Shown: piece by piece, positions 1-10,016 of the stretch | How the letters are laid out: each line of letters begins with the position of its first letter | Position numbering within the stretch: the first letter of the stretch is position 1 | Origin: Tausonia pullulans | Lineage: Eukaryota; Basidiomycota; Tremellomycetes; Cystofilobasidiales; Mrakiaceae | Direction: 5' to 3' | NCBI GenBank assembly: GCA_951802195.1 | Contig: OX637623.1 | Span: forward strand, 1,178,001-1,242,000 | Length of the DNA stretch: 64,000 nucleotides | Program-made: the position numbers and the translations under genes | Notes under the pieces: model-generated | Databases searched by the model: none | What the model was told of the DNA's origin: nothing | The model's input: only the letters and a program-made list of their open reading frames with translations

Positions 1-60
1 GAGCGCCAGCACGCAAACGACTTTGCGCTCTACAAAATCCGCCGCCGAGTGATTGACTAG
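1..60 (+). CDS. C-terminal end of an unidentified protein (5' part outside window)
   Basis: The first 60 bases read without interruption as the last 19 codons of a plus-strand gene, ending KIRRRVID and a TAG stop at 58-60. The composition is mixed and basic, as expected for a real C-terminus. The next gene on the same strand starts more than 400 bases later. The fragment is too short to assign to a family, and I do not recognise it. Confidence 0.45.
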   Translation, partial: ERQHANDFALYKIRRRVID

Positions 61-483
61 TCCATCACATCTGTGTCATGGTGGAACAGATGAGGAAAGA
101 GACGGAGAAGGGAGCACGGGTAGACCTGCTAAAGCTTTGGTGGAATAGGACAAGGGTGGGCCGCCATCACCAACCGACACCGCGTGATGGGGTTGCTCTG
201 TGCTCAACTTTCGTCCCTGTTACTAAGTTGACTGCCATCTTCAATGGGCTAGGCCGCAGGCTCCGTCAGTTGCTTCATTTGCTCATTCTTTCCAATGCAT
301 GTGCTGCTATTGCCTGGGATCCGTCTCGTCCAGGCCATCCGTCTTCACGCTACTGCTTGCGTGATGGTGGTGTGTCTGCGGGTGTGAGAGTCTGCGGGTG
401 CGAGAGGAACAGAGTTTGGCGCGTGTTAGCTCGCTCTCGTCCAAGCAAGCCTGCCTGCTCTCCAAACCATCACTCACTTCTCA
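61..483. other. Intergenic region: 3' end of first gene and promoter of sulfite oxidase
   Basis: There is no supported gene. The last 80 bases before the ATG at 484 are C/T-rich with short CT and AC runs, typical of leaders in this genome. No clear TATA box was seen. ORFs crossing this stretch have no recognisable protein content. Confidence 0.5.
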
Positions 484-2222
484 ATGTCACACAACTCCCC
501 CGCCATCGTCTACACTGACCACCCAAAAAATACTGAGCCTACGCTTGACGCCCTCGTCGCCCGGGAAAACTTCTACACCCCGCTTGATCTCGCCTTCCAG
601 CGGAACCACGCCGAGTTCCCAGACGAAACCGCCTTTGCCGCGTTCTGGAAGCTGTCGGTCCTGGTTGAGGAGGGCGTAGTCGCGAAGCGTTGGGAGATCC
701 CACGGGATCGGCTGGGGGAGGCGAGGAAGGGGCCCGGGACGGAGGAGGGCTCGGTTGAACGGGTGCTATGGGAGGGAGGATGGGATGACATGAGGACGGC
801 GGTTGGCCAAGGTGGAGGGGACCGGAGACTGAGAGCTGCCCTGCAAGTGAGATTCTCCCTCCAAATGGGTTCCCCCACTTGCTTGTTCACATCGTTGTCT
901 CCCTCAGTGTGCAGGCAACAGGCGCAACGAGCTCTCGAGGGTAAGGCAGACCGAAGGTGAGCGCGGGGTGCGGGGGAAACGACCAGCGTCCCGTGTTCGG
1001 ACAACCCCGATGACCTTCTCCCGCCCCCTTCGAATCAGGCATCCAGTGGGCCTCGGGCACCATCGCCAATATCTTATGGCAAGGATTGCCCCTCAAAGCA
1101 TTCCTCACGGCTCTGGGTGTTCCCTCGGACGAGAAGGTTTCGGGAATGTGGGCACACTTTGAGAGCGAAGTCTCCAAGTGTGAGGATGACAGCTACTACG
1201 GGGCGAGCATCCCGCTCGAGGACATCATGTACGTCACGCACCGTCAGCTTCTCTCAAGAGGAGTGGCTCACGCTTGCATGGCAAAAACAAAAAAAAAAAA
1301 GGTCTCCGAAAGCTGCTCCGTTTCTCCTAGCGCACTCGGCCAACGGCGCCCCTCTCCCACATAAGAACGGTGCGCCTTGCAGGCTCATCACCCCGGGCAC
1401 TATCGGCGCGCGCTCCGTCAAAGTACGCACGCCCTTCTGCTACTGAGGAGATGATTAAAGTCTGAATTCTCACACAACTCTCAGTGGATCCAACGCATCA
1501 TCCTTCGCCCCAACCCCTCGCACAACTACTACTTCGAGCTCGACTACAAGCAGCTTCCCCCCGATGTAACGGACCCTTCGCCCGAGGAGAAGGATGCGCT
1601 CATGCGCAAGACGCCGGCCATGTTCGATTTTCCGATGAGCCTTATGCTTGCTGAGGGGAAGGTCGAGAGAGGGGACGGTCAGAAGAAGGCGATTCGCATC
1701 CGAGGGTGGAGTGTCGGATCGGAGGGTGCGTTGCTCGTTTACAATGTCAGATACTGCTCGCTGATGTAGCACCTAACTAGGTGTCCCCATCGCCTCTGTC
1801 CAGCTCCGCTTCATTCCCTTCCACTCTCCCCCAGCCTCGCCTGACTTCGTCCCCGATCCAGCGCTCAATGCCGTTCGTGCGCTTGCAGCCGAAGAGTCCG
1901 GCGACAGTTCGTGGACAGAGGCGGCGTTGGAGGCGGGCGACCCGAGGGAGAGCGAGGGCGGGGATGGAGAAATGGGCGCAGAGTGGGGATGGGTGCTTTG
2001 GGAGGGGGTGGTGGACGTTTCTGAGGAGGTGCATGCGCAGGGAGGGTGGATCGTGGGTCGATGTGGTAGGTCGGTCACGTCGGCGGGGTGAAGCAGAAGG
2101 GACGCTGACTGCTCGGAAACAATGCAGTCGACAAGCAAGGCAAGGTTCAGGAACGGGAGGGAGCATGGAATGTCCGTGGCGTGGGGATGGCTGGGTGGGG
2201 AGTGAGGGAGGTGAGGTTCTGA
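484..2222 (+). CDS. Sulfite oxidase-family molybdopterin enzyme, no heme domain
   Basis: This is a molybdenum-cofactor oxidoreductase that most likely oxidises sulfite to sulfate. The N-terminus carries the family's FYTPLDLAFQRNH segment. After an intron (about 849-905) comes LQCAGNRRNELS, whose Cys is the molybdenum ligand. WASGTIANILWQGLPL follows, then LITPGTIGARSVKWIQR of the molybdopterin pocket. The dimerisation domain ends in a W-rich segment and AWNVRGVGMAGWG, with the stop at 2220-2222. The ATG at 484 is the first in frame and leaves no room for a cytochrome b5 domain or an obvious mitochondrial presequence, so the enzyme resembles plant-type rather than animal sulfite oxidase. One splice near 1240-1312 is unclear: the best frame-keeping join uses a weak GTCAGC donor around an A-rich stretch. 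Nitrate reductase shares the fold but has extra heme and FAD domains absent here. Confidence 0.85.
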
Positions 2223-3050
2223 ATCATTGCATCGTTGTTGTTCTTTCGTGCGTAATTGCGTGGGAAATATTATGGATGGAGGAGTCCAGCTAGCGGAAAA
2301 ACCGGATGACATGAGGTAGAGAGGGCATGCTAGGGGCAATGAAGCTCTGACGAGCGCCATCAGAGAAAGAGGTGGCCTTGAGAGGCGAATCAGAGCCGCC
2401 GTGTGGTGGTTGGAGAGACGGGACGCTCGGCTTCGTTTCAATAGCGACGCTCTCGAGATGGTCGAAAGTCGACGTGCTCTTCGAAGACGGACTTGAGGGA
2501 GTTGGACGCCACGGTGACTCCGCCTCGCCAAATATTGATGCACTCTTGAAGTTGTAGATCCGCACGGCAGCGGTGTGATGGAGCTCGGCCTGCTTCCAAC
2601 TTCCTTGAAGACGATCGTCATTATTTGTGATGCGGGCTTGCGTGCGTGCACGCGTGTGTATATTAGTTACGAGAGACCAAGGATATGGATAAACGAGAGA
2701 AGGAATGAAATGAGAGAGAGCGAAAAGAGGAGAAAGCTAGATGAGACAGATGAAGGGGAATCAAGGGAATGAGGATGATCAAGCCAAGGATGAGAAAGAG
2801 AAGGAGACAAGGAGAAACTAGGTTAAAAAAAATCTTTTCGAACGCGAAACGAGTCAAGATGAAGGAGAGGATGCACAGAATGGAAGAAGAAGGGAAGCGA
2901 TGCGAGAGTGGATGCGGAATTGGGTTAAGCGTGTGCGAGCAAAAGGACCTAGTAAGAGAGAAAAGGAAACAAGAGAATGGTGAAAAGAGAACCAAAAGAA
3001 AGAGAAGTACAAAGACAAGAAGAAATTAGAAAGTCCAACGGCTCAAGCAT
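2223..3050. other. Convergent intergenic region with a purine-rich tract
   Basis: This is the 3' space between the sulfite oxidase gene (+) and the phosphodiesterase gene (-). About 2690-3040 is strongly A/G-rich on the plus strand, meaning C/T-rich in the phosphodiesterase transcript, which suits a 3' UTR. A 91-codon Ser/Pro-rich minus-strand ORF at 2290-2565 has no recognisable domain, and I could not join it to the phosphodiesterase gene. No supported gene. Confidence 0.5.
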
Positions 3051-6000
3051 TCAGCGACAACGACAAGTTCCCGTCGACGCCCTCCGGACCAGCTCCATCT
3101 CCGCCGGCAGACGACGACCTTCAATGCCCGCCTGCCTCGCCCACTGCCAAGAGGCATTTGGTATTCCGCGAGCCGCCGATCCTCTTTCGGACGTTGGGAG
3201 CGCAAGCGGAAAGATACCGGACAGGGAGGACAAGGGGGGCTGTGCTTCCTCAAAGGGGGGAATGTTGAGCATCGAAGTGATGTCAGTGGGTAAGGGATCG
3301 GCAGTGGTAGGTTGAGGAACTGCGGAGGTGGCGGCCTCAGCGTTGTAGGCCTCGAGAACGGTCGACCAGGCCGCGCGGTTCTGCATGCAATGGGTGGCAT
3401 AGGGCTGGAGCTCTATGGTCATCGAGCCACCGTTTAGTCAGAAAAAGCTTTAGAGGGAAGAAGAGAGCAAGAAACTTACGGGGCATCACATTCGCGACAG
3501 CATCAAACAGCGGCTGGACAAAGAGGTCAATGAACCCAACTTGGGTTTTCGCTTGAAGCGCACCGCCGGTCCAACGGATGACCGAGACGGGGAGTTGGAG
3601 ACCGAGCTCAAGGTCGGCTTGCTCGGTCCACTCTCTGAGGAGGACGCTCGACCAGTGCTTCGAAATCTCGTGCGGGCGGGTCTGGTGAGATTTGGAGGAT
3701 GGTGATCATCAGCGCGCGGATCCAACAAAGACAGCAAAAGAGAGGACCCACCGGGTTGCTGATGTCGGCACATTTAATGAGCGCCTGACATAGCATCGTC
3801 CGATCCTCATTGTCCTGATCCTGATTCGGCTCCTTCGAACCTTCATACTCCACGAACCGCTTAATGAGCGACCTCATCTTAGCAATCCATGAAAAGTGCC
3901 TCGCCATGTCTGTCGCAAGGACGGTCGCAACGAGCACCTGCCGGAAGTCGGCCCATAGCGGTAAAGGCATCTGCTGGCAGGAGAAGGGGAGGAGGAAACC
4001 GAGGCTGTGTCGGCGGAGAAGGGCCGTGAGAAGGTGGCAATGGAAGTTCTCGAGCGTCGATATGTCTGAGTAGACCTTGGAGATTGGAGTCTGGGCGTTC
4101 TTCTATTGTTGAAGGCAAGGCCAACAAAGGTGAGAGTAAGCGTTGCGTGATCCAAATAGAAAGGCCGAGACATGGGCGAACGAACCATGAAGACGTTGGA
4201 GAGACCCGGGTGCGCGACGTCATGGCCGATGGCAGCAACGAGGAGCGCGAGCACATCCTGCGGGCGTAGAAGGTCCCTCGCCCGATTTCTCGGCTCCATC
4301 GGCCTCCTCCACGGGGCGTTTGGCCGCCTGCCTCCCGTCTCCAGAACCAGCGGTCCCATCTCCTCGAAATCCGGGACGAGCCGAAGCGCCACAAGAAATT
4401 GATAGGTCGCTTGGAGGACGTCAACGGCGTGAATGTAGTTATGATACGGGTTTGGGGCGTGGTACGCTGCTCGAACGGCGAGAAGAAAGCTGTCGATTCG
4501 ATCGAGGGAGATATCGAGTTCCCAGAGACCCTCGGAAGCAAGCGCAGCGCGGAAGAGGAGGGAGACGCAAGCGGCTTGGTCAGGAGGGGAGAGGGTGTGG
4601 GGCGCAAATTTCCAGTGGGAGCAAAGGTCGAGAAGTTCACGCGCTCGGGCGGGCTCAGTGCCGGGATGAAAGCTGCAGGACATTGAGAATCAGCAGTGCT
4701 GATAAGCCTGCTTCCTCGAGCTGGAATACTCACCTCGGATCGTTGCTAATATTGAGGGCAATCTGAGTCTGGACGTGCAGCTCACTGAGGAGTTCTGCCA
4801 GATCCATCGCGTCATCGTCCACTAACGCCTGCGCTTCTGTTTCGCCCATTGACGGGCGAAATGGAGGAGAGGAAACGCTTTCGAGCGCAAACGCCCTTGC
4901 GATCCCGCCCGTGTCAACGCTCGCACGACGACGGCGGCGACGCCCCGATCCCGCTTCGAAAGAGACAGGAGGAGCAGAGTCTCTGGCTGCTAGGGACGCC
5001 CTTCGAGCCATGATTGGGGATGTAGGCTGCTCCTTGTCCGACCAGACAGAGAACGCCTTGCGGACGCATTCCTTGGGGTCTCGGTCATGCTGGGCAGCAG
5101 GCGGCGAAGGAGAGGAATATGAGGTGATCGATGTCAGGGCGGTGGAGGTAAGTTCGCATGCCGAGCGGTCGTCGTCGACCAGGTCGCCGAACTCGAGAGC
5201 CGGGGAGGTGGGTGTTGAGAAGGGTGGGGAGGAAGGTCGGGAAACGGAGAGAAAGGTCAAAGTGGAGGAGGGGAAGGAGCAATGTGAGGAAGGAGGGATC
5301 GAGGGGGTGGCTTCGGATGCGGGAGGCGGAGAGGCTGAAGGAAGGGACTGAGAAGTGGGAATAGTTGGTGAGACGCTTAAGAGGAAGGGAGAAGTGGTCG
5401 TCGCGACGTACAGCGAGAACCTCGTAAAGAGAGTCCAGCTTGTATGGTGAGGTGAGAACGAGGTTCGCGCCGGCGTCTAGGCATCGCTTCGTGACCTCAT
5501 TCGGAAGTTCCAAGTCGGACGTCGAGTAGGCTGCGTGCGATTCCGATCAGCCAACAGCAAGCAAGCGCGCATCGTCGTTGAACACTCACCAACCAAGACG
5601 ACCTTTCGCTTTCTCTCCGACAGAACCTTCGATGCGAGTCGAAGCTCGGCTAGAGCGTGGCAGGCGGTCTCGAGGGCCGGAGTCACGATGGCCTTGCTGG
5701 CTTCCTTATTGCCAAAGAGGTCGAAGAGAATAGAGGGCGTGTGTCCCGACTCATGGACGAGCTGTTCCGAAACGGCCTCGGGGGCTTCGTCGAGCGGGAC
5801 GAGGACCAGCAGCGCGTCAATCGCCGGCTTCGTCACCACCATTGACGACGACGACGAAGGGAAGGCGAAGGTCGAGTGGATGGGTGAGGAGGGCAAGGCG
5901 GAGGTGGGCGACTCCGGCGAGAGTGGAAGATCAGTCGCCCAGGCGAGCAGCGCAGGCAGTCGAGACACTGACGCGGGCGATCGGAGAGTCCTTACTTGTT

Positions 6001-7067
6001 GGTTTAGAGGTCAGACAGAAAAGTGTCAGTCAGAAAATTATAGTGAAATAGGCTCTTCCCGGAAGCACAACCCGCATGGTTGACCACGGCGAACTTGCAT
6101 GAATTCGACGACGAGCTAGCTGCCCTGAACCAAGATTCAGGTCGCGGATGGCACACAGACAGGAACGAAAAAAGTGGATAGGGTGTCGGAGCCACTAGGG
6201 AACCCGCTCGTCCCGCTTCGCCTTTCTACGTCGTCGGCGGACGGTAGAAGGAAGCAAGGAGGTTTGGCTCGACATCGCGTGCTTTCTTTTCCTTCCGGAC
6301 CGAAAGGATACCGATCGCAAGGAAAGTCTCCGGTAATCCCAGATCCGCTTGAGGGAAGAGAGGAGAGGGTGAGCACCCTCCCTCCCCTCCCGCTCTCGGA
6401 GGCTCCTTCCTCCTCGCTCGCCAAACCAAAATGCTCCAATCTTATGAGAAGAAAAGTACTGAGCTAACTTACCAAGTATCTCCTGCTCTCGAAGAGCCTC
6501 CGTCAGGCGCCGGACAGCCGCGCCATCAGGACCATCATTGCTGATGGCGGTGTTGTCCTCCCCATGTGGCCACGCAAGTGATGCCTGCTTTATTGTTCGC
6601 TCCGGCCCCTCGGCTCGAATGTGAAACGAGTCTATTGTTTGCATCTGTGCGAGCTTAGATCGAGCGCTGCTGCTGCTACTGCCGGTGACCGCCGTGTCCT
6701 GGGTCTGATCGGGGCCAGTAGAAAGGCTACCGACGGGACTGGTCGCGCCGCCGAGTGCCGCAAGGGGAATTGGCGCGTTCGTCGACAACGACCGGCGCTG
6801 GTGCTCTCGTCGACGAGACGAGAGAGAAGACGGTTCGTGTGCAGAGGACAAGGTGCTGCGATTGACGCTGGTGCTGATAAGGGTAAGGCCATTGCTGCCG
6901 GCAATGGACTGCCGCCGAGGAGGAAAAGGAAGGAACGGCTCCTGAGCGCCGGATGACGCCAGCGAGGAGGAAGAACCTGAGGGGAGGAGCAGGACCGCCG
7001 AGCCGAGACGGATCTTGGCCGTCGTCGTTGTTGGGGCTCGTGCGAGCTCAAGCTTAGCTGTCGACAT
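3051..7067 (-). CDS. Class I 3',5'-cyclic nucleotide phosphodiesterase with receiver-like N-terminal domain
   Basis: This enzyme hydrolyses cAMP (possibly cGMP) to the 5'-monophosphate and should oppose the cAMP-PKA pathway. The catalytic half shows the class I metal-binding signatures in order: PNPYHNYIHAVDV, IGHDVAHPGLSN, TLENFHCHLL, KCADISNP, and after an intron the GLPVS...KTQVGFIDLFVQPL segment. The start ATG (7067) opens a Ser/Thr-rich N-terminus holding RRQS (residues 51-54); a second strong site, RRAS, lies just before the catalytic domain. Both fit the PKA consensus. Between them is a domain shaped like a bacterial receiver: a VVLVGAYSTSD strand, a helix, then LDAGANLVLTSPYKLDSL. The usual Thr and Lys of receivers are replaced, so it should not be phosphorylated there. 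Estimated length is about 1,000 residues. The intron between exon 1 (ends about 6472) and the next firm exon (about 5996) is unusually long and may hide a small exon. Confidence 0.9.
6072..6119 (-). other. Candidate 48-nt micro-exon of the phosphodiesterase gene
   Basis: This stretch lies within the long first intron of the phosphodiesterase gene. It sits between an AG acceptor and a weak GTTGTG donor, and it keeps reading frame with exon 1 (ending in one base) and the next exon (starting with two). It would encode about 16 residues including SNSCKFAVVNHA, which looks like the first beta strand of a receiver fold. Inclusion is an inference from frame and hydrophobic pattern; retention or skipping cannot be told from DNA alone. 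Confidence 0.35.
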
Positions 7068-8240
7068 GCTAAGCTGCTACGGAGAGACACCCCGCCCCGC
7101 GATGAGAATGAAGGGGACTTCTGGCCAGAGAGCGGAAGAGAGGGGCAAAAGGGGGCTGAGAGTTGAGACGAGCAAGGGAGGAGGCGAGATTGAGACGAAG
7201 CTGGAGGTGCTTCCCGCTCTTATAGGAGCGAGTAATAGCGTGTGGGGCTCGTTGAGGGACGATGGTGGTGGGCGTAGGAGGGAGAGCAGAGTGGGCTTCT
7301 CTCTGATTCAGCTCTTGAAGGCTTGCTCCGCCCTCACAGGCACACGTGCCGCTCACGTTCTTCCCCGGGCTCCACTTGGCTCCGCCAGCCAGCCACCACT
7401 GCACTCTCCAGCCCAGCCTCCTCTTTTCCCCGCGAGAGCAGTCGCCGCCGTTCGGAGGTCCCCAGATTCGCTGGCTGGCCCCTCTCACGTGGACTTCTCC
7501 TCTCCCCTTCTTTTGCCTCGCCCCTCTCGCGGCTTCCTCCCTCTTGCAAATTAAGGCTAAGACGAGCCAGCCGGCAGCCCCTGCCCCTTGAGCTGCTGCT
7601 CTTGAACCCTCGTCGGTCGAGAATGGCTTGTTCCGTCGAGAGCAAGCCTGGACATCTGGGAGCCTCGACCTCGAGCACAGATTTCGACGGTGGGCCTCGG
7701 GTGGCATTCGAAGGCTGTCCGATACTGCGCGCCATCTCTTTCCCATCAAACATGCATGCACACACGCACGCATCGCTCGGCCCCCCCGATCGGACAAATG
7801 TCCAGGCAGACTCAAGAGTTTCCGATCCGAGCGGCAATCCGTGCTGCCTTGTCTACGGACAAGGACTTGTTGCAAGAGGACAGCAACTCGTCAATTGGCT
7901 TTCGACGGTTGAGAGGAGTGAGGGCAGCAAGCAACAACCGAGAGCCCAGATCTGTCGATCCCTCTCGTTCTCTCCGATTGACTGCTCCCTAGTCGCTGGC
8001 CTATGGAGAAGTCGAGACATTTCATCAATCAGTCAAGCAGTAGCCAAAATGTAGCATCAGCACCAATCAGTCTCTTTATCATCGACAATCCACCCCAAGA
8101 GGGCCCTCGATACATATGCCCACCCTCACCCACTCACACACCCCCTCTGTCACCTGCACTCAATTCTATAGCAACAGCTCACGACGCGATCGCCTCTGTC
8201 CATCACCGCCGGTCGGGTGGCCGATTTGAGTCGTCTAAAT
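7068..8240. other. Intergenic region: promoter of the phosphodiesterase gene
   Basis: This 1.17-kb gap lies upstream of the phosphodiesterase start and downstream of the HAD phosphatase stop. It has alternating C/T-rich and G/A-rich blocks, as in other promoters here. Long open frames cross it on both strands, for example 7323-8054 on plus, but that frame begins at a TTG and gives a low-complexity Ser/Arg/Pro protein. I see no supported gene; a long 5' UTR is possible. Confidence 0.45.
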
Positions 8241-9779
8241 TCACTTGGCGTCCAGGACCTGGTCGACCGTCCGCTGGCCTCCAACGACGGCCTGGACATC
8301 CTTGAGGACGTCGGAGAAGGACTTGAACATCCTGTGGCGGATGCCCTCCTTAATCTGTGGGCGAGGGCTGGCTCATCAGTCACTGAGGAGATGAGGGGCG
8401 AACGTGTGCATAACGCACGCAGTAGTCCGCAAGGTCGTTCTCGCCGTCGAGCTTGTCCTTGACGAAGAGGAGGTCAGCGTGCCTGGCTGCACTGAGGTCG
8501 GAGACCTGGTGCAAAGGAGGAGTGAAGAGTGAGCTCTCTCAGTTTCGACCGTGCCTTCCGTCGTCGGGACAGCAGAAAACGCACGCCATCGCCCATGAAG
8601 AAGAGCGTCGGCGGGTTGGGCAACTCAGAGTAAGGGAGGATAGCCTTGGACTTGTCTGAAATAGCGGTGACCGAGATTAGCACACGGCGGTGACACTAGA
8701 AATGGCTAGGGACGGACCATGTCCAAAGTGGCTTTTGGAAAGGAAACGAATGAAGCTCTTGGCGTCAACTGCTGTTCGGGACTGGTGAGGAAGGGAGCAG
8801 GCGCTCGCTCACCTCTCCGGGTGACGGAAGACAATCTCCCAAGTCTCGCCCTTCTGAGCCTCGTCGGTGAACTTGACTCCGTTGGCGATGATCTGGACGA
8901 ACACCGTCAGCGAGAGAAAACAAAGGAGGGCTGTGCGTTTAGACGGACATCAATCTGATCAGCGTCCTCTTTGCCGATGAGGCGGGACAAGACCGCCCGG
9001 ATAAGCGGCTCCATGCCGCTGCGCAATTTCAGAAAGCCTGATCAGCCAACGTTGATCCGGAACAAGACATTCAGACAGGCACACTCACGACGAGACGATG
9101 ATGACCGGGACTCCGTTGGCCTGGGGAAGCGAGCAGCCAAACCCCACAAAGGAGAGAGGAGGACAAAGGGACCGACGCGTCAACGTCATCCGTTCTCCTT
9201 CCTTCAAGCATGCTCTTCCTTCGCTCGCTCGACAACGCACCTTGCACCACTGGTAAAACTCCTTGAAGCCCGGGTCGAGCTTAATGTTGTCGCTCAGGAT
9301 CTGCGCCGCTTCGGCGAAGGGCGTCGGGACTGACTCGAGCATGAGCTGCCAATAGGGAAGAGACAGATGTCAGCCCATGCAACAGATATCCGGTTTCTTC
9401 TTTTGCCCACGAAGACAGTGCCGACCTTAAAGTTATCCCTGAAAGTCATCCTACCGTGAAGGACGTCAAGATTCATGGCCCGTCGCTTCTCCTTTCCGAA
9501 GCCGAGGTCTGGCAAGCCATCGGCGTCAGTTCCCAAAGAGGGCTATCGACATCGAGAGAACTCACTGTCGGTCAAATAGTCATTGGAATCGGTGTCCGTG
9601 ATCGTTCCATCCCAGTCACTGAGCACGACGAACTGAAGAAGAGAGCAGCGAGGAGCTCAGGACGAAAGTCGGTTGGAAGAGAGGTCGTGAGGAAGACGGC
9701 CGTCGACACTGGATCTCTCTCGCTGAACGCGTCGTACCTTGGCCTCTTTGTAGAGAGGAGGGTAAGGAAGAACAGACAT
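8241..9779 (-). CDS. HAD-superfamily phosphatase (Pyp1/MtnX-like)
   Basis: This is a small cytosolic phosphatase of the haloacid dehalogenase superfamily. The start MSVLPYPPLYKEAK is followed after an intron by VLSDWDGTITDTDSNDYL, the DxDGT nucleophile motif I. Further exons give LESVPTPFAEAAQIL, FKEFYQWCK and ANGVPVIIVSSG (motif II Ser). Then come a KAILPYSELPNPPTLFFMGD segment with acidic motif III, and SAARHADLLFVK. The protein ends RTVDQVLDAK with a TGA at 8241-8243. The arrangement matches fungal proteins related to yeast Pyp1, a polyol/sugar phosphatase, and the bacterial MtnX phosphatases of methionine salvage; substrate cannot be chosen from sequence. At least six short introns with GTGAGT-like donors fit the frame. 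The ATG at 9779 is the first in frame with the conserved exon. Confidence 0.8.
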
Positions 9780-10016
9780 GGCTAGAAAGAAACGAAAGTC
9801 GTGGTCGGGGTGGTTGTTGAGGTTGATTCCGCCGAGGGAGCGAGAGGACGGGGGAGGGGACGGACACAAGCAAGAAAGGTCCGCTCGCACGGTGGGTGCC
9901 AATACTCCCAGGCCGAGCTCCGACGTCAACGGCCTCCCTCTGCCTTATCATTTTCAACGACTTTCCCAAGAAAATAGCTTGCAATACAACGCACATCAAG
10001 TCGCGATTCTATCCTT

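Noticed and set aside
1773-2651. 292-codon minus-strand ORF over the end of the sulfite oxidase gene
   Set aside because: The opposite strand encodes conserved sulfite oxidase C-terminal motifs; this frame is low-complexity.
7323-8054. 243-codon plus-strand open frame in the PDE promoter
   Set aside because: It begins at TTG, is Ser/Arg/Pro low-complexity, has no domain, and other frames are equally open in this GC-rich stretch.
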